From the NCBI RefSeq assembly GCF_037963835.1, contig NZ_CP150145.1, positions 3,658,001 to 3,722,000 on the forward strand: DNA of 64,000 bases, written 5' to 3'. This stretch comes from Paenibacillus sp. FSL H8-0332. Its GTDB lineage: Bacteria; Bacillota; Bacilli; Paenibacillales; Paenibacillaceae. Shown here one piece after another: positions 1-9,369 of the stretch. The stretch's first letter is position 1. Each line of letters begins with the position of its first letter. Position numbers and translations under genes: made by a program. The notes beneath the pieces are model-generated. The model was not told the DNA's origin. It searched no databases and saw only the letters and a list, made by a program, of their open reading frames with translations.

Positions 1-796
1 AAGCCCCTGCTGCGATCTGCAGCGCATCCGGCGCCAGGCCTTCACTGTTGACCTTCCAGATATGCACCGCCAGCGTCTCCGCCGGACGGAACGGGTTAAG
101 CGGTGAGGAAGGACTCAGCGGATTCCAGTTGCTGAAGTCCAGGCGCGGGCTGCTCATTCCTGCGGTGAACATCAGCGCGGCCGCTTCACCGAACACGCGG
201 CCGGCCGACAGGATCGTGCCGGTGATAATAGTCGGCAAGGCTACCGGGAGCAATACCGAGGTAACGATCTTCCACTTGGATAATCCGAGCGCGAAGCCTG
301 CCTCCTTCTGCTGCTTAGGCACCGTGCGGAAGGCTTGCTCCGTAATACGCACCATCAGCGGAAGGTTGAAGAAGGTTAACGCGAGCGCACCCGAGATCAG
401 AGAGAACCCGAGATTGAAGGTGTTGACGATCAGCAAGAGACCGAACAGACCCACGATAATCGACGGGAAGGAAGACAATACCTCCACGACCAGACGGATG
501 AAGTTGGTCAGCTTGCCGGGACGGGCATACTCCGCCATGAAGATTCCGGCACCCAGCCCCAGCGGCACGGTGATGATCAAGGTCAGCACCAGCAGGAACA
601 AGGAGTTGAATAGCTGCGGCCCGACGCCTCCGCCTGCGCGGATCTTTTGCGGCGCCGAGGTCAGGAAGTCCCAGCTAATATGACTCATGCCGCGGATCAG
701 GATATACCCGAGTAAGCTAACCAGGATGGCTACAATCAGCAAGGCCAAGGTTACTATAACGGCAGTGGCTACTTTGTCAGCAGTTCTAGGCTTCAA
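1..796 (-). CDS. pstA: Phosphate ABC transporter permease PstA (3' end outside window)
   Basis: Membrane subunit of the high-affinity phosphate importer PstSCAB. The reading frame begins with TTG at 796 and stays open to the window edge, giving about 265 residues; the C-terminus is missing. The start is set by an AAAGGAG about six bases upstream and by a TTGA overlap with the pstC stop. Hydrophobic segments and the cytoplasmic EAA loop (ALGLSKWK followed by LLPVALP) identify an ABC inner-membrane component that contacts the ATPase PstB. It follows pstC directly and is read in the same mRNA. The family assignment is firm; the exact C-terminus and pstB lie outside the sequence. Confidence 0.93.
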   Translation of the reverse strand, partial: MKPRTADKVATAVIVTLALLIVAILVSLLGYILIRGMSHISWDFLTSAPQKIRAGGGVGPQLFNSLFLLVLTLIITVPLGLGAGIFMAEYARPGKLTNFIRLVVEVLSSFPSIIVGLFGLLLIVNTFNLGFSLISGALALTFFNLPLMVRITEQAFRTVPKQQKEAGFALGLSKWKIVTSVLLPVALPTIITGTILSAGRVFGEAAALMFTAGMSSPRLDFSNWNPLSPSSPLNPFRPAETLAVHIWKVNSEGLAPDALQIAAGA

Positions 797-1695
797 ATTC
801 TATTTCTCCTTTCGAGCATTCTCACCAGCAGGACGAATACAAAGGTCATCAGCATCAGCACGAGCGCCATACTCCACAGCGCATTGTTCTGCGGTGAACC
901 CATCGTTGTATTCCCCATACCCAGCGTGATGACACTGGTAAGTGTTGACGCGGACTCGAACAGGGAGTGCGGCACGAACGGCGCGTTACCGATAACCATC
1001 TGCACGGCAAGGGCCTCGCCGAAGGCGCGGGCCATACCAAGCACTACACCCGTCATAATCGCCGGGAAGGTTGTCGGGAGAATGACCCGGGAGATCGTCT
1101 GCCAGCGTGTGGCACCGAGCGCAAAGGATGATTCTTTCAAGTTTTGCGGCAATGAAGCAAGCGCGTCTGCAGCCACGCTGGTAATCGTCGGCAGAATCAT
1201 GACCGACAGCACTAGCGCGCCTGCAGCCACCCCGATGCCCTGTCCGGGCAGCGTATCCCGCAGAAATGGAACAATGACGCTTAAGCCTACGAAGCCGTAG
1301 ACAACGGATGGAATACCTGACAGCAGCTCGATGACCGGCTGCAGCAGTTTTTTACCCCAGCCCGGCACAATCTCTGTCATGAAGAGCGCCGCGCAGATGC
1401 TGAGCGGACTTGCGATAAGTGCAGCCAGCAGGGTGACCAGGAAGGAACCCGAGATGAACGGGAAGGCTCCATAGGATGGCGTGTCTGCTTCAGGCGACCA
1501 CTTCGTGCCGAACAGGAATTCAGAGACCTTGACCTCACCGCTCACGAAGTTGGCAACGCCTTTGGAGGCTACGAAATAGACCATGGATACAATGATGACA
1601 ATGAGCAGCAGCACGCAAAAGGACATATAAATACGTCCGATTAAATTTTCTATATGATGTTTTTCCAGCCGCTTGTTAGTTGGTTGTCCCCTCAA
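793..1695 (-). CDS. pstC: Phosphate ABC transporter permease PstC
   Basis: First permease of the phosphate importer, 300 residues, usual length for PstC. A TTG start is supported by GAGGGA six bases upstream. The first transmembrane segment (residues about 20-45) is followed by a periplasmic-side loop and then five further hydrophobic helices. The EAA-type loop SSFALGATRW lies near residue 190. The stop codon overlaps the pstA start (TTGA), so the two permeases are translationally coupled. The pstS gene lies 97 bases upstream with a small hairpin between them, an arrangement that usually lets the binding protein be made in excess over the permeases. Confidence 0.95.
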   Translation of the reverse strand: MRGQPTNKRLEKHHIENLIGRIYMSFCVLLLIVIIVSMVYFVASKGVANFVSGEVKVSEFLFGTKWSPEADTPSYGAFPFISGSFLVTLLAALIASPLSICAALFMTEIVPGWGKKLLQPVIELLSGIPSVVYGFVGLSVIVPFLRDTLPGQGIGVAAGALVLSVMILPTITSVAADALASLPQNLKESSFALGATRWQTISRVILPTTFPAIMTGVVLGMARAFGEALAVQMVIGNAPFVPHSLFESASTLTSVITLGMGNTTMGSPQNNALWSMALVLMLMTFVFVLLVRMLERRNRI

Positions 1696-1722
1696 GATGC
1701 TCCCTCTTTCTAAAGTGAAAAG

Positions 1723-1745
1723 AGAGGCAGAAGATATCCGCCTCT
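1723..1745 (-). terminator. Intercistronic hairpin between pstS and pstC
   Basis: AGAGGC (1723-1728) pairs with GCCTCT (1740-1745) around an 11-base loop. On the minus strand it is followed by a moderately T-rich stretch. It could be a partial terminator or an mRNA-stabilising hairpin that lowers pstCA relative to pstS. The stem is short, so confidence is low. Confidence 0.35.
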
Positions 1746-1792
1746 AATCACATTAAAGTTTAAATCCAATCCTCACTGTGAACCGGTGAAGC

Positions 1793-2740
1793 TTATTTAG
1801 GTGTTACTGTACCGGCAACATCACGGGATACCTGCATTTTGGAAGCCGGGATGTAGCCAAGCTCGACCACGTCGCCAGTCTGTACTTCATCCGTCAGGAA
1901 GTAATCCAGGAACGCTTTTACAGTCTCATTAGGTTCACCGTTAGTGTACATGTGCTCGTAAGCCCAAACCGGATATTTACCGGCCACTACGTTGTCAACA
2001 GAAGGCTCAACGCCGTCATAACTTAGAGTTTTTACGGAATCATCGAGGTAGGACAGCGCCAGGTAACCGATCGCTCCCGGTGTTTCACCGATCATTTTCT
2101 TAACTGTACCGGAGGAATCCTCCTGGATCGAACCCTTCAGATCCTCGGTTTTGGTGCCAAGAGCGAAGCTCTCAAAGGTAGCACGGGTACCTGAGCTTGC
2201 CGGACGGTTGATGATCTGGATGGCCTGGTCTGCACCGCCGACCTCTTTCCAGTTCATGATTTTACCTGTGAAAATGTCCACCAGCTGTTGCTTGGTCAAG
2301 CTGTCTACGCCTGCCTTCGGGTTGCTTACTGCCGCAATCGCTACAACTGCCACCTGGTGATCTACCAGCTCAGCCGCCTTCGCTGCATCCTTCAGCTTCT
2401 CTTCCGCGAATACGTCCGAGTTCCCGATATCGACTTGCTTCTCAGAGACCTGAGTCAAGCCCGTTCCGCTGCCGCCGCCTTGAACCTGAATGTCCACGCC
2501 TGCATTCGCATCCATGAATTTCTCAGCTACCTGCTCTACGAGCGGCTGAAGTGCTGTGGAGCCTGACGCCAGGACCGAACCGCTTAGCTTCGCACCGCTG
2601 CTGGTTTCTGTGTTTGTAGCAGCCGGTGTATTCCCTCCGTTATTGGTTGTTGCCTTATTTCCCCCGTTGTTGCCGCATGCTGAAAGTGCCAGTACGCTTG
2701 TAAGAGTCAAAGCCATGATCCACGATTTTTTGAATTGCAT
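1793..2740 (-). CDS. pstS: Phosphate-binding lipoprotein PstS
   Basis: Extracellular phosphate-binding protein that delivers phosphate to PstCA. The start at 2740 is chosen because a near-perfect TAGGAGG lies about nine bases upstream; this gives 315 residues beginning MQFKKSW. A lipoprotein signal peptide ends in LALSAC with the lipidated Cys at residue 22, then an Asn/Gly/Thr-rich linker. Phosphate-loop signatures are visible: GSTALQPL, GGGSGTGL and NRPASSGTRATF. It is the first gene of the pst operon. No convincing PhoP box (repeated TTAACA-like half sites) was found upstream, although the operon is expected to be phosphate-controlled. Confidence 0.95.
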   Translation of the reverse strand: MQFKKSWIMALTLTSVLALSACGNNGGNKATTNNGGNTPAATNTETSSGAKLSGSVLASGSTALQPLVEQVAEKFMDANAGVDIQVQGGGSGTGLTQVSEKQVDIGNSDVFAEEKLKDAAKAAELVDHQVAVVAIAAVSNPKAGVDSLTKQQLVDIFTGKIMNWKEVGGADQAIQIINRPASSGTRATFESFALGTKTEDLKGSIQEDSSGTVKKMIGETPGAIGYLALSYLDDSVKTLSYDGVEPSVDNVVAGKYPVWAYEHMYTNGEPNETVKAFLDYFLTDEVQTGDVVELGYIPASKMQVSRDVAGTVTPK

Positions 2741-2999
2741 TGTTTTTTTTCCTCCTAAAGGTTTTGTGAGTGTCTGCTGCGTTCCTTCTGCTTCGTACAA
2801 AACTCACTTGGGAAGCATTATTGTGTGTCTATCAGCTTCTCTTCTGACTCTTCTTATTCTAGGACCCGTTCGTTAGATAAAAGTACTGAGTTTGTAAACC
2901 GAAGGATAAAAGTTATAATATAAATTGAATAATTAAATAGATAATATCTATATCGAAACAACAATAGGGGTCTTTTTGCCCCATCCCGGAGGAATCTTC

Positions 3000-3917
3000 A
3001 TGAACCTTGTAAAGCTGCAAATCTTAGTTCTCATCGAAAAATATAAAAAAGTTACGGATGTAGCCGCAGAGATGAACCTTAAGCAGCCTACTGTCTCCTT
3101 CCATATGAAAAGTCTGGAGAGTGAGCTTGGCGCTTCCCTCTTCCAATACCGGAGCGGCCGCGTCCTGCTGACGGATGCCGGACGCGCTTTGTATCAATAT
3201 GCGGTCCGCATTGTCTCGCTAAGCGCGGAGGCGGAGCGGACGGTCAAGCAGTTCACCTCGCTCGCCTCGGGGAATCTGGAGCTTACCGCCAGCGATATCC
3301 CTGCCAGTTATCTTGTGCCCAAACTGCTGTCCCAATTCACACAGCATTATGACGGGATCGATGTCTATTTGTCCGTGCTGCCGGATGACGCCGTCCGGGA
3401 ACGTCTGCGCAGCCGGGAAATCCAGCTCGCCGTGCTGCACAGTACAGAGGGCCAGGATGATACCTTCCATACGCAGGTGATTGCTGAAGAGGAGACCGTA
3501 CTGGTCTTTGCGCCGGAGCATCCCTTTGCCGGGGAGCAGGAGCTGACAGTTGAAGCTGTAGCACGCGAGCCTTGGGTCCAGCATGAAGCCGCCTCCTTCC
3601 TGCGCGGAATCTCCGACCAGTGGGCACAGCTTAATAACGTAAGAGTATGGAATCATGCGGTGCTGGGCTCGCCGGAGGCAGTCAAGGGGATGCTCTACAC
3701 AGGCAGAATGGTGGGAGTGTTCTCCCGCTCCGGGATTGAGACTGAAGTAGCGGCGGGCCGTCTGGCCTACGCCAGGCTACCGGGAATGCTTCCGGATAAC
3801 GGGTCTTTTGTGCTGGCTTGGCGCAAGGATTATACACTGTCTCCGCTCCAGCAGGCTTTTGCCGGGATGGCAGCGGGTTCTATAACAAAAAACGGTATCC
3901 CCGGAGCGCCTGTATGA
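3000..3917 (+). CDS. LysR-family transcriptional regulator
   Basis: Transcription factor of 305 residues, standard for LysR proteins. The ATG at 3000 follows GGAGGA by six bases; an in-frame start at 2976 lacks such a site. An N-terminal winged helix-turn-helix (residues 1-60, including KQPTVSFHMKSLE) is followed by a periplasmic-binding-like effector domain from about residue 85. It is transcribed divergently from pstS, sharing a 259-base region, but nothing links it to phosphate. Its last codons and stop fall inside the terminator hairpin that ends the facing methyltransferase gene. Effector and targets are unknown. Confidence 0.88.
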   Translation: MNLVKLQILVLIEKYKKVTDVAAEMNLKQPTVSFHMKSLESELGASLFQYRSGRVLLTDAGRALYQYAVRIVSLSAEAERTVKQFTSLASGNLELTASDIPASYLVPKLLSQFTQHYDGIDVYLSVLPDDAVRERLRSREIQLAVLHSTEGQDDTFHTQVIAEEETVLVFAPEHPFAGEQELTVEAVAREPWVQHEAASFLRGISDQWAQLNNVRVWNHAVLGSPEAVKGMLYTGRMVGVFSRSGIETEVAAGRLAYARLPGMLPDNGSFVLAWRKDYTLSPLQQAFAGMAAGSITKNGIPGAPV

Positions 3918-3938
3918 CTGCGCTAACGGGGATACCGT
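3885..3938 (-). terminator. Rho-independent terminator, minus strand
   Basis: ACGGTATCCCC (3892-3902) pairs with GGGGATACCGT (3928-3938), with a second inner pairing GGAGCGC/GCGCT. On the minus strand the hairpin is followed by TTTTTTGTT. It terminates the methyltransferase transcript and overlaps the 3' end of the convergent LysR gene. Confidence 0.85.
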
Positions 3939-3954
3939 GTGGTGGTGAAGCTTA

Positions 3955-4791
3955 TTATCTTTTGACAGCAACCAGGGTGAAGGTCTTGGGAATTCCCTTA
4001 TCGTACACATCCGACGACAGGTTAGGCTCCTCCACCAGCTCCTTAATCACCAGTCCGCTGGCTGCAGCAGCGGTAACCAGCTCGCCCAGCGTCCAGCGCC
4101 GCCAGTAGACGACATTCGGCTTGTCCGACTCCGCAGCTGCTCCTGAGGACGGCATGTATTTGGAATAGGACACCTGCTTCTCTTCAAGCGCCGTATCGAA
4201 ATAATCCCCGCTCACCTTATGCTTGCGTACCTTGGCCGTTGAGCCCTTGGAGGAGATCAGCTTGGTCGTTACCGGATGGAAATCCCGCAGCACGAACGTC
4301 CCGCCCGTTGCCAGCAAGCGGTATGCGGTAGCCATGAACGGAGCCAAATCCGTAAAATAATGAACAATCCCCATTTCAGCAAAAACCGTATCATAAGAGC
4401 CGTTAAGGTGCGCTTCCGGCAACTCCAGGACATCCGAAACGATATAGTCAAGCTGCACCCCGGCCGCCTGCGCGAGTTCACCGGCATAGCAGGCATTGGC
4501 CTCCGAGAAATCTGCGACAGTCACCTCAGCCCCCAGCAGCCCTAGTGCCACCGCCTTCATGCCGTTAGAGCCCATCAGATTCATGATCCTCCGGCCCTTC
4601 ACTTCACCGAGATAGGTATTCAGCGGATACAGCTTCCCCGCAGGGTCCCTGAGCAGCTTCTCCGCAGCCTCCGCAGGGGTTCCGAACCGGCTGGTCCAGG
4701 CCGCATAGGTATCCTCATTCCACAGCTCCTCACTGGTAGGTGCCGCCTCCTTATGGAGGCCAGCCGGTTCATTCTGATTAGGTTCATTCAT
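3955..4791 (-). CDS. Class I SAM-dependent methyltransferase
   Basis: Predicted soluble methyltransferase of 278 residues. The SAM-binding motif I region is NLMGSNGMKAVALGLLGAEV near residues 70-90, followed by an acidic motif II (VTVADFS). Motif III-like LLATGGTFVLRDFHP lies near residue 165. The N-terminal part is polar and probably not membrane-bound. It is a single gene between convergent lysR and the downstream-facing DMT transporter, so context gives no substrate. Many Paenibacillus methyltransferases of this type are annotated only by fold. The start at 4791 is the most upstream candidate; a weak AAGGGG lies upstream. Confidence 0.82.
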   Translation of the reverse strand: MNEPNQNEPAGLHKEAAPTSEELWNEDTYAAWTSRFGTPAEAAEKLLRDPAGKLYPLNTYLGEVKGRRIMNLMGSNGMKAVALGLLGAEVTVADFSEANACYAGELAQAAGVQLDYIVSDVLELPEAHLNGSYDTVFAEMGIVHYFTDLAPFMATAYRLLATGGTFVLRDFHPVTTKLISSKGSTAKVRKHKVSGDYFDTALEEKQVSYSKYMPSSGAAAESDKPNVVYWRRWTLGELVTAAAASGLVIKELVEEPNLSSDVYDKGIPKTFTLVAVKR

Positions 4792-4864
4792 TGCTTTCGT
4801 TACCCCTTTATCTATGTTCTATAAAATGTAATCAAGTTTGCCTCACAGGTCTGTCCGCGTATAG

Positions 4865-5779
4865 CTACGAAGCGTTCGGCAGAGACTGCCGGAGCTTCAG
4901 CGCTTTCCTGCGCCCGGCATACAGATAGACGCCAAGCCCGGCCATGACAAGTACGCCGCCCGCCCACTGCAGGCCGCTAAGCTGCTCACCCAGCAGCAGG
5001 AACGCTAGAATGCTCGCGCCGACAGGCTCTCCCAGGATATTCATCGAGACGGTAGTCGCTGACGTATATTGCAGCAGCCAGTTGAACAGGATATGGCCGA
5101 AGACGGTCGGCACCACCGCCAGCAGGACGAAGATTCCCCATTCCCGGGCCGGATAATCGAAGAACGGGGTGCCGGTCACGAGATTGTAGACAGCAAATAC
5201 GGCGGCCGCCGCGATAAATACAATCAGGCTGTACAGATAGGACGGCATACGCGCCACCAGCTTTTGTCCAAGCAGCATATGTGCGGCTACCGCTACGGTT
5301 CCGCCAACCGACAGCATGTCGCCCTTCAGATTCTCAGCAGACAAGCCAATGTCTCCCCAGCCGATAAAAGTAACGCCGAAGATGGCAATCGCCATCCCCA
5401 GAATGGCAGAGATCGAGTTACGCTCTTTATACAGTATGTACGCACCGAGCATAATGAATAACGGCTCCAGCGCCATTATCATCGTCGAGCTGGCCACCGA
5501 GGTATAATTCAGCGAACCCATCCAGAGCAGAAAATGCAAGGCAAGCATGACACCGGACACTCCCAGCAGCAGCCAGTCCTTCCGCCGCAGCTGAAAGAGT
5601 GCCCCGCTATAGGGACGGGCGAACGGCAGCATCAGCAGCGAGGTGAACAGCAGACGGTACATCCCTTGGACCGATACGGGCGCGGAGGACCATTTAATAA
5701 AGATGGAAGAAAACGAGATGGCCACAATTCCGATTACCATCAAGAGAGGAACGGGAACGGGCGGTTTATGGGTACGCAT
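4865..5779 (-). CDS. EamA/DMT-family transporter
   Basis: Inner-membrane protein of about 304 residues with ten hydrophobic segments arranged as two five-helix EamA repeats, typical of the drug/metabolite transporter superfamily (RhaT/YdcZ/PecM relatives). The second repeat starts near residue 150 (LSVGGTVAVAAHMLLGQK). These proteins usually export amino acids, nucleobases or drugs; the substrate here is unknown. An ATG at 5779 with AAAGGGC upstream is preferred over the ATG at 5797, which lacks a ribosome site. It follows the minus-strand zinc dehydrogenase after a 180-base gap. Confidence 0.87.
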   Translation of the reverse strand: MRTHKPPVPVPLLMVIGIVAISFSSIFIKWSSAPVSVQGMYRLLFTSLLMLPFARPYSGALFQLRRKDWLLLGVSGVMLALHFLLWMGSLNYTSVASSTMIMALEPLFIMLGAYILYKERNSISAILGMAIAIFGVTFIGWGDIGLSAENLKGDMLSVGGTVAVAAHMLLGQKLVARMPSYLYSLIVFIAAAAVFAVYNLVTGTPFFDYPAREWGIFVLLAVVPTVFGHILFNWLLQYTSATTVSMNILGEPVGASILAFLLLGEQLSGLQWAGGVLVMAGLGVYLYAGRRKALKLRQSLPNAS

Positions 5780-5960
5780 GACAGAACGCCCTTTCATGGG
5801 ATGTAAGACTCATTATGTTAATTTAACGTAAATCGGCGAAAAATGCAGCATTTTTTCACAATAATTATTCTATACCGAACGCATAAACAAAGGCACGGAA
5901 TCCGCGGATAACGGGTCCCATGCCTTATAGAAGCTCAACTGATAGAGGCTACTCCTACTG

Positions 5961-7097
5961 TTACGGCTTAAGCACTACCTTGATACAGTCCTCTTCCTTC
6001 TCCTGAAACACCCTATAGCCATGCTCTGCGCGGCTGATCGGCAGCCGGTGGGTGATGATATCTGTGGGATCGAACTTCTTCTCCTTAATCATCTTGTAGA
6101 GCTCAGGCATATAATGAATCACGGGAGCCTGTCCCATCTTCAACGTGATATTGCGTTCGAACAGATGGCCCAATGGGAACATATTGTAATTCAGACCATA
6201 GACGCCGATTAACTGGATGGTGCCGAACTTGCGGACCACCTCGGAGGCGATACGGAAAGCCCCCAGTGAGCCGCCCTGCAGCATCAAGGCTGTCTCCACC
6301 TTCTCCACAACCGTCTTCTTGGCATCCAGTCCCACGCAGTCGATCACCACATCAGCTCCGCCGCGTGTAATCTCCTTAAGGTTCAGCTCTACATCCTTGG
6401 TCTGCTCAAAATTCACCGTCTCCACGTAATTTGTCAGCTTCGCATGCTGGAGCCGGTAATCGACATAGTCCACCGCGATGACACGGGATGCCCCTTTCAT
6501 CCAGGCAAACTTCTGTGTCAGCAGACCTACCGGGCCACAGCCAAGCACAATGACGGTATCACCGGGCTTCACTCCGGCATTCTCGACACCCCACCAGGCA
6601 GTCGGGACAATATCCGAGAGGAACAACAGCTGCTCGTCTTCCATCTCCGCGTCCTCCGGGACGACAAACGGCCCGAAGTTGCCGTAAGGCACCCGCAGCA
6701 GCTCCGCCTGCCCTCCGGCGAATCCGCCGTATGAATCCGAATAGCCCAGGTAGCCGCCGGTATCCTTCGCTTCATTCGCATGGTCACATTGGCTCTCCAT
6801 CTCATGCTGGCAGAAGAAGCATTGCCCGCATGCTACATTGAACGGGACAATGACCCGGTCGCCCTTCTTGACCCTGGTAACCTCCGGGCCCACCTCTTCC
6901 ACAATCCCCATAGGCTCATGTCCGATAATGTAGTCATCATGCATTCCCGGTATTTCCCCGTTATAGATATGCAGATCCGATCCGCAAATAGCGGTTGTGG
7001 TTATGCGGACGAGGATGTCATCCTTCTTCTCCAGCCGCGCATCGGCGACCTCCTTGACCTCTACCTTCTTCTTGCCTTGATAGGTTACTGCCTTCAT
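5961..7097 (-). CDS. Zinc-dependent alcohol dehydrogenase (MDR superfamily)
   Basis: Medium-chain dehydrogenase of 378 residues that should oxidise an alcohol (or glutathione/thiol adduct of formaldehyde) with NAD(P). Catalytic zinc ligands are visible as ICGSD and GHE (residues about 38-65). The structural zinc lobe is the four-cysteine run CGQCFFCQHEMESQC near residue 92. The nucleotide fold carries GCGPVGLL near residue 185. It resembles the formaldehyde dehydrogenase/AdhB branch by its inserted segment between the zinc lobe and the Rossmann domain. It stands alone, with no partner genes that reveal a substrate. Confidence 0.88.
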   Translation of the reverse strand: MKAVTYQGKKKVEVKEVADARLEKKDDILVRITTTAICGSDLHIYNGEIPGMHDDYIIGHEPMGIVEEVGPEVTRVKKGDRVIVPFNVACGQCFFCQHEMESQCDHANEAKDTGGYLGYSDSYGGFAGGQAELLRVPYGNFGPFVVPEDAEMEDEQLLFLSDIVPTAWWGVENAGVKPGDTVIVLGCGPVGLLTQKFAWMKGASRVIAVDYVDYRLQHAKLTNYVETVNFEQTKDVELNLKEITRGGADVVIDCVGLDAKKTVVEKVETALMLQGGSLGAFRIASEVVRKFGTIQLIGVYGLNYNMFPLGHLFERNITLKMGQAPVIHYMPELYKMIKEKKFDPTDIITHRLPISRAEHGYRVFQEKEEDCIKVVLKP

Positions 7098-7188
7098 AAG
7101 TGTCGGTCACTCCTTCGGAAGTAAGATTATGGACATAGCAAGCTGATCGGAACAGCCTTACTATGGTATAACCCCAAATCCTGCGGAT

Positions 7189-8007
7189 TTATCCGTGCAG
7201 CAGCGGAGAATACATCATCAGCGCATGATTCTCTGCCACCGCTTCGTCACCAGCCAGCTCTCCGCTATGTGTCAGCACTCTGCGCCGGATCGCGTTGCGC
7301 CGGATATACCCGCCCCACGGCTCCAGACTGATACGGTGGCCGTCTTCATAGACCTCATAATGGTAGAGCTGCTGTCCTTCACAGCGCCATTCTCCGTGCA
7401 GATGGGTCTCATCCAGATGCAGCTTAAGCTGATAAGCAACTTGTGTATCATTGCGAAGCTGGAGATCCAGATAATTATAAGCACAGGTCGCCCCGCTGCC
7501 AAAAGGCTGAGTCCGCTGCTCATCGGGAAAGACATCATAGCTGTGCCGGTGCCGTTCGGTAACCGTCAGCGGCGTATGCAGCGTCATCCAGTAGATGAGA
7601 TTGGACAATTGGCAGAGCCCGCCGCCTGTGCCGGAACGGAACCCGCCATAATGGAGCACCATTCCGTCCAGGTAGCCCTTTCTCCTTGTAGGTTTGCCGA
7701 TCCTGCGCCAATAGGAGAAGCTCTCGCCCGGTTGAATGACAAGCCCGTCCAGCTTCGCCACCGCCAGCCTCAGGTTCACGATTTTGTTGTGCTGAAGCTG
7801 CATATCCACATTGCGCAATTTGCGCAGCAGCGGTGTAGCATGGCTGGACGCTTCATACGGCAGAGCTTCACTGCGCTGTTCTGTAGCTAGGCGTCCGCTG
7901 GCTGTGATCCATTTCCAGTATCTTTTCCAGGTAAAATACCGCTTCCCTGCATACAACCTCAGCTTAGAACGCCGGATAGGCTTCATGTTGTTGATCGCCG
8001 AATTCAT
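7189..8007 (-). CDS. VanW family protein
   Basis: Protein of about 272 residues with the VanW signature: PGESFSYW near the middle, then the Gly-rich GTGGGLCQLSNLIYW. VanW accompanies some vancomycin-resistance clusters, but most homologues in spore formers are stand-alone and of unknown function. There are no vanR/S/H/A genes nearby. The ATG at 8007 is preferred because GGGAGG lies about ten bases upstream; an in-frame TTG at 8043 has no such site. The protein has a basic N-terminus and no clear signal peptide, so a cytoplasmic location is likely. Confidence 0.87.
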   Translation of the reverse strand: MNSAINNMKPIRRSKLRLYAGKRYFTWKRYWKWITASGRLATEQRSEALPYEASSHATPLLRKLRNVDMQLQHNKIVNLRLAVAKLDGLVIQPGESFSYWRRIGKPTRRKGYLDGMVLHYGGFRSGTGGGLCQLSNLIYWMTLHTPLTVTERHRHSYDVFPDEQRTQPFGSGATCAYNYLDLQLRNDTQVAYQLKLHLDETHLHGEWRCEGQQLYHYEVYEDGHRISLEPWGGYIRRNAIRRRVLTHSGELAGDEAVAENHALMMYSPLLHG

Positions 8008-8097
8008 GGAATGATTGCCTCCCTTTCCCACATCATTGTTCAATTATATTACAACTGAATCTGCCGGAAGCTACAATTCTGTCCCATTTCTGAGTAC

Positions 8098-8135
8098 GGA
8101 AAAAGACCGGACTCCCCTGTAACGGAAGCCCGGCC
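8098..8135 (-). terminator. Rho-independent terminator of the que operon
   Basis: GACCGGA (8105-8111) pairs with CCCGGCC (8129-8135) with G-U pairs, extended inward by CTCC/GGAA-type pairing to roughly 12 bp. TTTTTC follows on the minus strand. It lies 37 bases beyond the queE stop. Confidence 0.85.
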
Positions 8136-8171
8136 ATCAGTAACTCTATTCAGATTCTGCCGGCAGCAAGG

Positions 8172-8897
8172 CTATTTCCCCCGCTTATTATGCCAGATCA
8201 GGGCATGCAGCTGCGGCAGCACGCGTGCGCGGTTCATCTGCGGATCGGCAATGACCTGCCCGAACAGCCATTCCAGCCGCTCCAGCAGACGGCCTGAGAT
8301 GTCGCCTTCCTCGGTGACGTTATCGTTGCCCGGCTGCAGGAACAGCGGGACCTCAGGGTACCTGAAATGTACCTTGCGGGCATACTCATAGTCCTCCTGG
8401 TTAAAAACAACCACCTTCAGGCTGTGCGCAGCCTTGCCGTTACCAGCGACTTTATGCATAATCTCATCCAGCTTATCCCAGTCCGTCTGCATCCCGGAGC
8501 TGGGCGGCTTGGGGCTGATCGTCAGCACATCCACTTCATGGAACCAATCCTGCCACCGGCTGCCCTGCGTCTCAATCGCCGCCTGGATGCCGCGTTCGTG
8601 GAGGAGGGAGATGAATTCTCCCATCGCCTCCCCGATCAATGCCGGGTTCCCCCCGGAGATGGTGACACAATTGAAGTTATCCCCGGCCAGCTCCAGCAGC
8701 CCGTCGAGAATTTCCTGCGGCGCAAGCATCGTCACTTTATCCTTGGCCGAGCCGTCCCAGGTGAAGGCGGAATCGCACCAGCCGCAGCGGTAGTCGCAGC
8801 CGTAGGTGCGGACGAACATCGTTTTGACGCCAATGACCGCCCCTTCCCCCTGAATCGTCGGACCGAACATTTCAATAACAGGGATTCTACTCATCAT
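8172..8897 (-). CDS. queE: 7-carboxy-7-deazaguanine synthase QueE
   Basis: Radical-SAM enzyme (241 residues) that converts 6-carboxy-tetrahydropterin to 7-carboxy-7-deazaguanine in queuosine precursor synthesis. The Cx3Cx2C iron-sulfur ligand set is CDYRCGWC, Cys 34, 38 and 41. The N-terminal PTIQGEG loop and the SAM-binding ISGGNPAL motif are both family signatures. Its first codons overlap the end of queD by about ten bases, so translation is coupled. It is the last gene of queF-queC-queD-queE and is followed by a strong terminator. Confidence 0.96.
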   Translation of the reverse strand: MMSRIPVIEMFGPTIQGEGAVIGVKTMFVRTYGCDYRCGWCDSAFTWDGSAKDKVTMLAPQEILDGLLELAGDNFNCVTISGGNPALIGEAMGEFISLLHERGIQAAIETQGSRWQDWFHEVDVLTISPKPPSSGMQTDWDKLDEIMHKVAGNGKAAHSLKVVVFNQEDYEYARKVHFRYPEVPLFLQPGNDNVTEEGDISGRLLERLEWLFGQVIADPQMNRARVLPQLHALIWHNKRGK

Positions 8898-9369
8898 CGC
8901 AGCCTCCGTACAGCCGGTAAGCCGGTCCCTCCTCGGGTATATCTGCTGCCAGCACTTCAGCCCAGGAGGTAGGGGTCTCCCATAGCTTGACCGAATACAC
9001 CGGCAACGCCGCCCGTTTCAGCTCATAGGCAATGTAGGCAGACAGATTCTCTGCTGTAGTGCGGAAGGAGAGCAGCGCGACTTTGGAGCTTGTCGCCATC
9101 AGCGTCTCCAGCACAGGCTCATTGCCCATCGCCAGAAAAGCATGATCCAGCCGCCCAACCACCGCCTCCTGCACAGCCGCCTTAATATCGCTGAAATCGA
9201 TGACGAACCCTTCATCCGATTGCCCTTCCAGCGCGGACGGCACGCCCTTCAGCACTACCTCAAGCTTGTAGGTATGCCCATGCAGATTGCTGCATTTCCC
9301 CTTGTGCCCGATAAGCTGATGGGCAGCATCGAAGGTGAATATTTTGCAGACGGCTACTTCGCCCCGCAT
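8887..9369 (-). CDS. queD: 6-carboxy-5,6,7,8-tetrahydropterin synthase QueD
   Basis: Converts 7,8-dihydroneopterin triphosphate to 6-carboxytetrahydropterin. A protein of 160 residues begins MRGEVAV at 9369, with AGGAGGAGGG eight bases upstream; a longer in-frame start at 9390 is less well placed. Zinc ligands and catalytic residues of the 6-pyruvoyl-tetrahydropterin synthase fold are visible: FDAAHQL, then CSNLHGHTY, and a later RLDHAFL. It overlaps queC by 16 bases and queE by about 11, typical of tightly coupled que operons. Confidence 0.95.
   Translation of the reverse strand: MRGEVAVCKIFTFDAAHQLIGHKGKCSNLHGHTYKLEVVLKGVPSALEGQSDEGFVIDFSDIKAAVQEAVVGRLDHAFLAMGNEPVLETLMATSSKVALLSFRTTAENLSAYIAYELKRAALPVYSVKLWETPTSWAEVLAADIPEEGPAYRLYGGCDDE

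Noticed and set aside
2741..2975. PhoP box upstream of pstS
   Set aside because: Only one TTTACA-like half site was seen; direct repeats at the needed spacing are missing.
7189..8007. Vancomycin-resistance cluster suggested by VanW
   Set aside because: No other van genes are present; stand-alone VanW proteins are common in this group.
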